Source: Deltaproteobacteria bacterium
GTDB lineage: Bacteria > Myxococcota_A > Polyangia > GCA-2747355 > JADLHG01
DNA length: 64,000 nt
Assembly: GCA_020848905.1 (NCBI GenBank)
Contig: JADLHG010000033.1
Span: forward strand, 124,001-188,000
Reading direction: 5' to 3'
Both the position numbers and the translations under genes were made by a program. This document shows positions 61,132-64,000 of the stretch, one piece after another. The notes under the pieces were generated by a model. That model did no database searches and was not told where the DNA came from. It worked only from the letters and a program-made list of their open reading frames with translations. Within the stretch, counting starts at the first letter, position 1; each line of letters begins with the position of its first letter.

Positions 61132-63393
61132 TCAAGTGCCGAGGCGCCGCCCCCGGGCTCGACGGAAGGGCGCGACGAGCAGCAGCGCCCACAGGAGGAG
61201 CGTCCCGCCGAGGAGCCAGCGCGGGTAGCGAGGCGGGCGGAAGGCGAACGCCACCTCGTGGAGGCCGCGTGGCACGCGCACGGCGGGGAAAGCGGGGCTC
61301 ACGTGCAGTGCGCGAGCCGGCCGGCGATCCACCTCGGCCCGCCACCAGGGGTGGTACGCCACCTTGAGGGCCACGAGGCCCGCTCGGTCGAGGTGCACCG
61401 TGCCGGCATGGCGCGTGGGCGCGGAGGCGGAGGCCAGCACGCGACCCGGGCGGCCGTGAGAGCGCGGGAGGAGCGGGCGCGTGAGGGGGACGAGGCGCCC
61501 GTCGGGGGTGCGCTCCTCGACGAGCTTCGACCGGACGACGAGCTCGGGCTGGCCGGGCTCGAGCGGAAGGCCGGCCTCGCGGGTCGGGGTGACCTCGAAC
61601 ACCTCTCCCGCCTCGGGGAGGGCGGAGTCCACCCAGCGGTCGAGGGCCGGGCGCACCGCGCGCGGGGGGCCCACGATGCGCCCGACGGGGGAGACGACGT
61701 CCAGATAACCGTGGTCCCCGGGCAGCCGGTAGAGCGAGAGGGACTTGCGCGCGAGGAGCGGCGGATTATTTGCCTCGTGCTGCGCCCGCGCGAAGGCCGT
61801 GTCCGGTCGCGCGAGCGCGAAGCGGAAGTTGTAGAGCGCGAGGCGGGAGGGGCGCAGCGGGTCGAGGTACTCGAGGTGGTAGAAGCCGAGGCTGTCGTGC
61901 ATCCCCACCCCGTAGCTCTGACCGAGGGGCTGAGAGGTGAAGCTGCCGAGGAGCCCCGCCACGAGGTGGGTGCCGTGGCCGGTCTTGGTGTGGGCGTAGA
62001 CGCGCCCCGGCGGGGTCCCCTCCCGGACCGCGTCGTCCACCGCGCGGCCGGCCGCGGTGAGGTCCCGCTCGTCGAGCTCGTAGGAGCGAATAGTGTGAAA
62101 GTGCGTCGCTGAGCGCTGCAGGAGCATCACGGCGGGCACGGCGAGCAGGGCCACCGCTCCGAGGAGCGCGGCGGCCTCGGGGATCGCGCGTCGCCCCCAG
62201 CGGACGAGCTGCGCCAGGCCGACCCCCGCGAGCAGCACGGCGCAGCCGTGGACGGGCCCTGCGTAGCGGAAGAGCTCGAGACCCAGGTTGGCGGGCTGCA
62301 GGTCCACGAGGTGGCCGAAGGTGCGCCGGCCCATGAGGAAGAAGAGGAAGAGCGCGAAGCAGGCGAGGAGCGCGCGGAGGGGCGGGGCGGACCGCAGGCG
62401 GGCGAGAGCGACCCCGGTTCCGACGAGGAGCGAGCCGGTGAGAACCGGGAGCTGTCCGTCATCGAGGAGCTTGCCGGTGGCGAGCGCCCGCAAGACCTTG
62501 AGCGCGCCGTAGCCGTGGATCCGATCCTGGTCCCCCCAGGGCCATCCCCCGGCGACGTCGCGCGTCTCGAGAAGCGGCGCGATCCAGAAGAGGAGCGAGA
62601 CGACCACGAGCCCTCCGAGCGAGAGCGCCCGCCACAGGCCGGCGGTCAACTGCCGCGGCCGGCAGAGCACGACCACGCCGAGGGCCGTGGCGAGCGCGAC
62701 GGCGTAGAAGGCGTGGCAGAGCGCGGTGGCGAGGAGGAGCGCGGCCCCGAGGAGAAGCTCGCGCCGTCCCGCCTCGGGCTGCACCGCGCGGTAGCCGGCG
62801 CCGAGGGCCAGCGGAAAGAGCACCATCGCGTAGGTCTGCGTGTAGAGCCCGTGCCCCATCACCGAGGTCAGCGTGAAGCCGAAGCCGAAGGTGGAGGAGA
62901 CGAGTGGGGCGGCGAGGCCCGAGAAGAGGGCCGCCGTCGCGCCGAGTCCGAGGCGCCGCGCCCCGAGGTAGGTCGCGACCGGGAAGGCGCACCAGAGGAG
63001 GACCACGGAGAGGTTGAAGGCGAGCTGCTCGCCGAGCAGCCCGAAGGAGACGAGGTGCAGGCCCGCCGCGGCGAAGTGGGGCAGCGGCTGATAGTAGAGG
63101 TACATCGGGAAGCCGAGGTTGAAGGTGGGGCAGTAGAGGTCGAAGCTCCCCGACCGGAGGAGCGCGACCAGCGTGTGGACCGCGGTGCGGTGCGACGAGT
63201 GGTCGTCGCCGTAGATCGGCAGGTCGCGGAGGATGCGCGTGGCCGGCAGGAGCAGCACCAGGACCCACAGCGCGAGGAGGCCGCGGTGAAGCCAGGGAGA
63301 GAGGGTGGTCTCCGCGTCGGAAGAGGGGGGCGTGGCCGCAGGGGCTATAGGCGCGGCGGCAGGGCCGGGGACCTCGAGAGGTCCTTCGGTCAT
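61132..63393 (-). CDS. GT-C-like multi-pass membrane protein
   Basis: A 753-residue membrane protein. A Pro/Ala-rich N-terminus is followed by about ten to twelve hydrophobic helices in the first about 430 residues, then a large soluble C-terminal part (about 440-715) and a final helix (WLLGGTLLLWALLLVAPF). The first periplasmic loop has YGDDHSSHR, an acidic motif as in GT-C glycosyltransferases. The topology matches YfhO/PMT-like or 6-pyruvoyl-tetrahydropterin-synthase-related membrane proteins. A sugar-transferase role is possible but unproven. Its ATG overlaps the stop of the helicase gene (ATGA). Confidence 0.65.
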   Translation of the reverse strand: MTEGPLEVPGPAAAPIAPAATPPSSDAETTLSPWLHRGLLALWVLVLLLPATRILRDLPIYGDDHSSHRTAVHTLVALLRSGSFDLYCPTFNLGFPMYLYYQPLPHFAAAGLHLVSFGLLGEQLAFNLSVVLLWCAFPVATYLGARRLGLGATAALFSGLAAPLVSSTFGFGFTLTSVMGHGLYTQTYAMVLFPLALGAGYRAVQPEAGRRELLLGAALLLATALCHAFYAVALATALGVVVLCRPRQLTAGLWRALSLGGLVVVSLLFWIAPLLETRDVAGGWPWGDQDRIHGYGALKVLRALATGKLLDDGQLPVLTGSLLVGTGVALARLRSAPPLRALLACFALFLFFLMGRRTFGHLVDLQPANLGLELFRYAGPVHGCAVLLAGVGLAQLVRWGRRAIPEAAALLGAVALLAVPAVMLLQRSATHFHTIRSYELDERDLTAAGRAVDDAVREGTPPGRVYAHTKTGHGTHLVAGLLGSFTSQPLGQSYGVGMHDSLGFYHLEYLDPLRPSRLALYNFRFALARPDTAFARAQHEANNPPLLARKSLSLYRLPGDHGYLDVVSPVGRIVGPPRAVRPALDRWVDSALPEAGEVFEVTPTREAGLPLEPGQPELVVRSKLVEERTPDGRLVPLTRPLLPRSHGRPGRVLASASAPTRHAGTVHLDRAGLVALKVAYHPWWRAEVDRRPARALHVSPAFPAVRVPRGLHEVAFAFRPPRYPRWLLGGTLLLWALLLVAPFRRARGRRLGT

Positions 63394-64000
63394 AGGGTGG
63401 CCGGCAGGAGCGGCGAGGGATCGCCCACCGAGACGAGCCAGAGCTGGTGCGCGGCGCGGGTGGCGGCGATGTGCAGGAGGTGCCGGCTCTCGAGGCTGTC
63501 GGGGAAGTTGCGGGCCGTCACGTCGAGGAGGAGCACGTAGTCGAACTCCAGCCCCTTGACCTGGGCCACGTCGGTGACCTCGATCCCGGCCTTGAAGGAA
63601 AAGTCCTGGTGGCGGACGAGGCGCACCGCGGGGACCTCGGCCTGTGTCAGCGATTGGGCGTACGAGATCGCCTGCGCCGGATAGCGCGCGATGAGCGCCA
63701 CCGAGGCGAGCGGCTCGCGGAGGGCGAGCGAGCGCAGCGCCTCAGAGAGCATGGCCACGGCCTCTCCCTGGCTCGCGAACCGATGCAGCTCCACCGGGGC
63801 GCCGCTCCGCACCGCGGCGGGCTCTCCCTCGGGGGCGACCGACCCGAGGAGGCTGCGCGCGAGCGCCATCACCTCGCCCGTCGAGCGGTAGCCGAGGCGC
63901 AGCGTGGCGGAGGTCGTCGCCGGGATGCCGAGCTCCTCGAGCAGCGCCTCCCAGCTCGAGAAGGCGTTGTCGAAGACGAGCCGCTGGGCGGTGTCGCCGG
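63390..64000 (-). CDS. HelD/UvrD-like superfamily I helicase, C-terminal part
   Basis: The 3' end of a minus-strand gene that continues beyond the window's right edge. The visible 203 residues begin with GDTAQRLVFD (motif III-like GDxxQ), then LRLGYRSTGEVMALA (motif IV-like), FKAGIEVTDVAQVKGLEFD (motif V) and HIAATRAAHQLWLV (motif VI). The sequence style is closer to HelD-type RNA-polymerase-associated helicases than to UvrD. The N-terminal Walker A part is outside the window. Confidence 0.82.
   Translation of the reverse strand, partial: GDTAQRLVFDNAFSSWEALLEELGIPATTSATLRLGYRSTGEVMALARSLLGSVAPEGEPAAVRSGAPVELHRFASQGEAVAMLSEALRSLALREPLASVALIARYPAQAISYAQSLTQAEVPAVRLVRHQDFSFKAGIEVTDVAQVKGLEFDYVLLLDVTARNFPDSLESRHLLHIAATRAAHQLWLVSVGDPSPLLPATL

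Overview
The window is a very GC-rich, densely coded stretch of bacterial chromosome, and no intergenic gap exceeds about 190 bp. The gene families point to a Myxococcota-like (former delta-proteobacterial) organism with a diderm envelope. The evidence is serine/threonine kinases with PEGA domains, receiver-PATAN(DUF4388)-J-domain-TPR proteins, a PilZ protein, Cys-rich beta-helix surface proteins, a prepilin peptidase, an Omp85 barrel and an LptF/LptG-type permease. This lineage is an inference from gene content; no rRNA or tRNA gene was recognised.

Layout. 1-2775: end of an Omp85-type barrel, a DUF4390-like protein and a NtrY-like histidine kinase. 2828-4339: alpha-methylacyl-CoA racemase with an SCP2 lipid carrier, behind a candidate TetR-type operator. 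4526-9397: receiver-PATAN-J-TPR protein, M61 peptidase and an EF-hand lipoprotein. 9433-13657: a minus-strand operon with the gene order lcrG-lcrV-lcrH-yopB-yopD of type III secretion translocon operons, followed by a LptF/LptG-like permease. 13821-22713: a convergent purine/selenium-associated cluster: a shortened YgfK-like iron-sulfur protein, two fold-type-II PLP enzymes, SsnA and a fused XdhD-type molybdenum hydroxylase. 22893-28398: ROK sugar kinase, PilZ protein, large PEGA kinase and prepilin peptidase. 28498-30519: a lipoprotein, RsfS and RlmH. 30516-33855: a ClpX-like ATPase without the zinc domain, divergent from SctV, the export gate of type III secretion. 33902-37501: a second receiver-PATAN-J-like-TPR protein. 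37530-38726: ATP sulfurylase. 38909-42364: moaA-moaC-moeA-moaD-moaE. 42496-46963: a three-subunit molybdenum hydroxylase with its XdhC/CoxI maturation factor. 47016-53075: a SHOCT-tailed kinase, a PEGA/TPR protein and a Cys-rich beta-helix protein. 53221-61065: two Hsp70 paralogues, a GMC-like oxidoreductase, a small membrane protein, a C_GCAxxG-like protein and DUF2760. 61132-64000: a GT-C-like membrane protein and the end of a HelD/UvrD-like helicase.

How the parts fit. The molybdenum cofactor operon can supply both molybdenum hydroxylases, one in the XdhD/SsnA/YgfK setting and one three-subunit enzyme with its own chaperone. The type III secretion parts (translocon plus regulator/chaperone at 10.5-13.7 kb, SctV at 31.7 kb) lie about 18 kb apart with no other export or needle genes between them, so the system looks scattered. 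The most striking items are this split system, a pair of paralogous signalling proteins with opposite domain decay, a YgfK form lacking the flavin/NAD(P)H domain, and the Hsp70-Hsp70-DUF2760 neighbourhood. Very tight coupling by 4-bp stop/start overlaps (ATGA, GTGA, TTGA) recurs through the window and fixes many starts.
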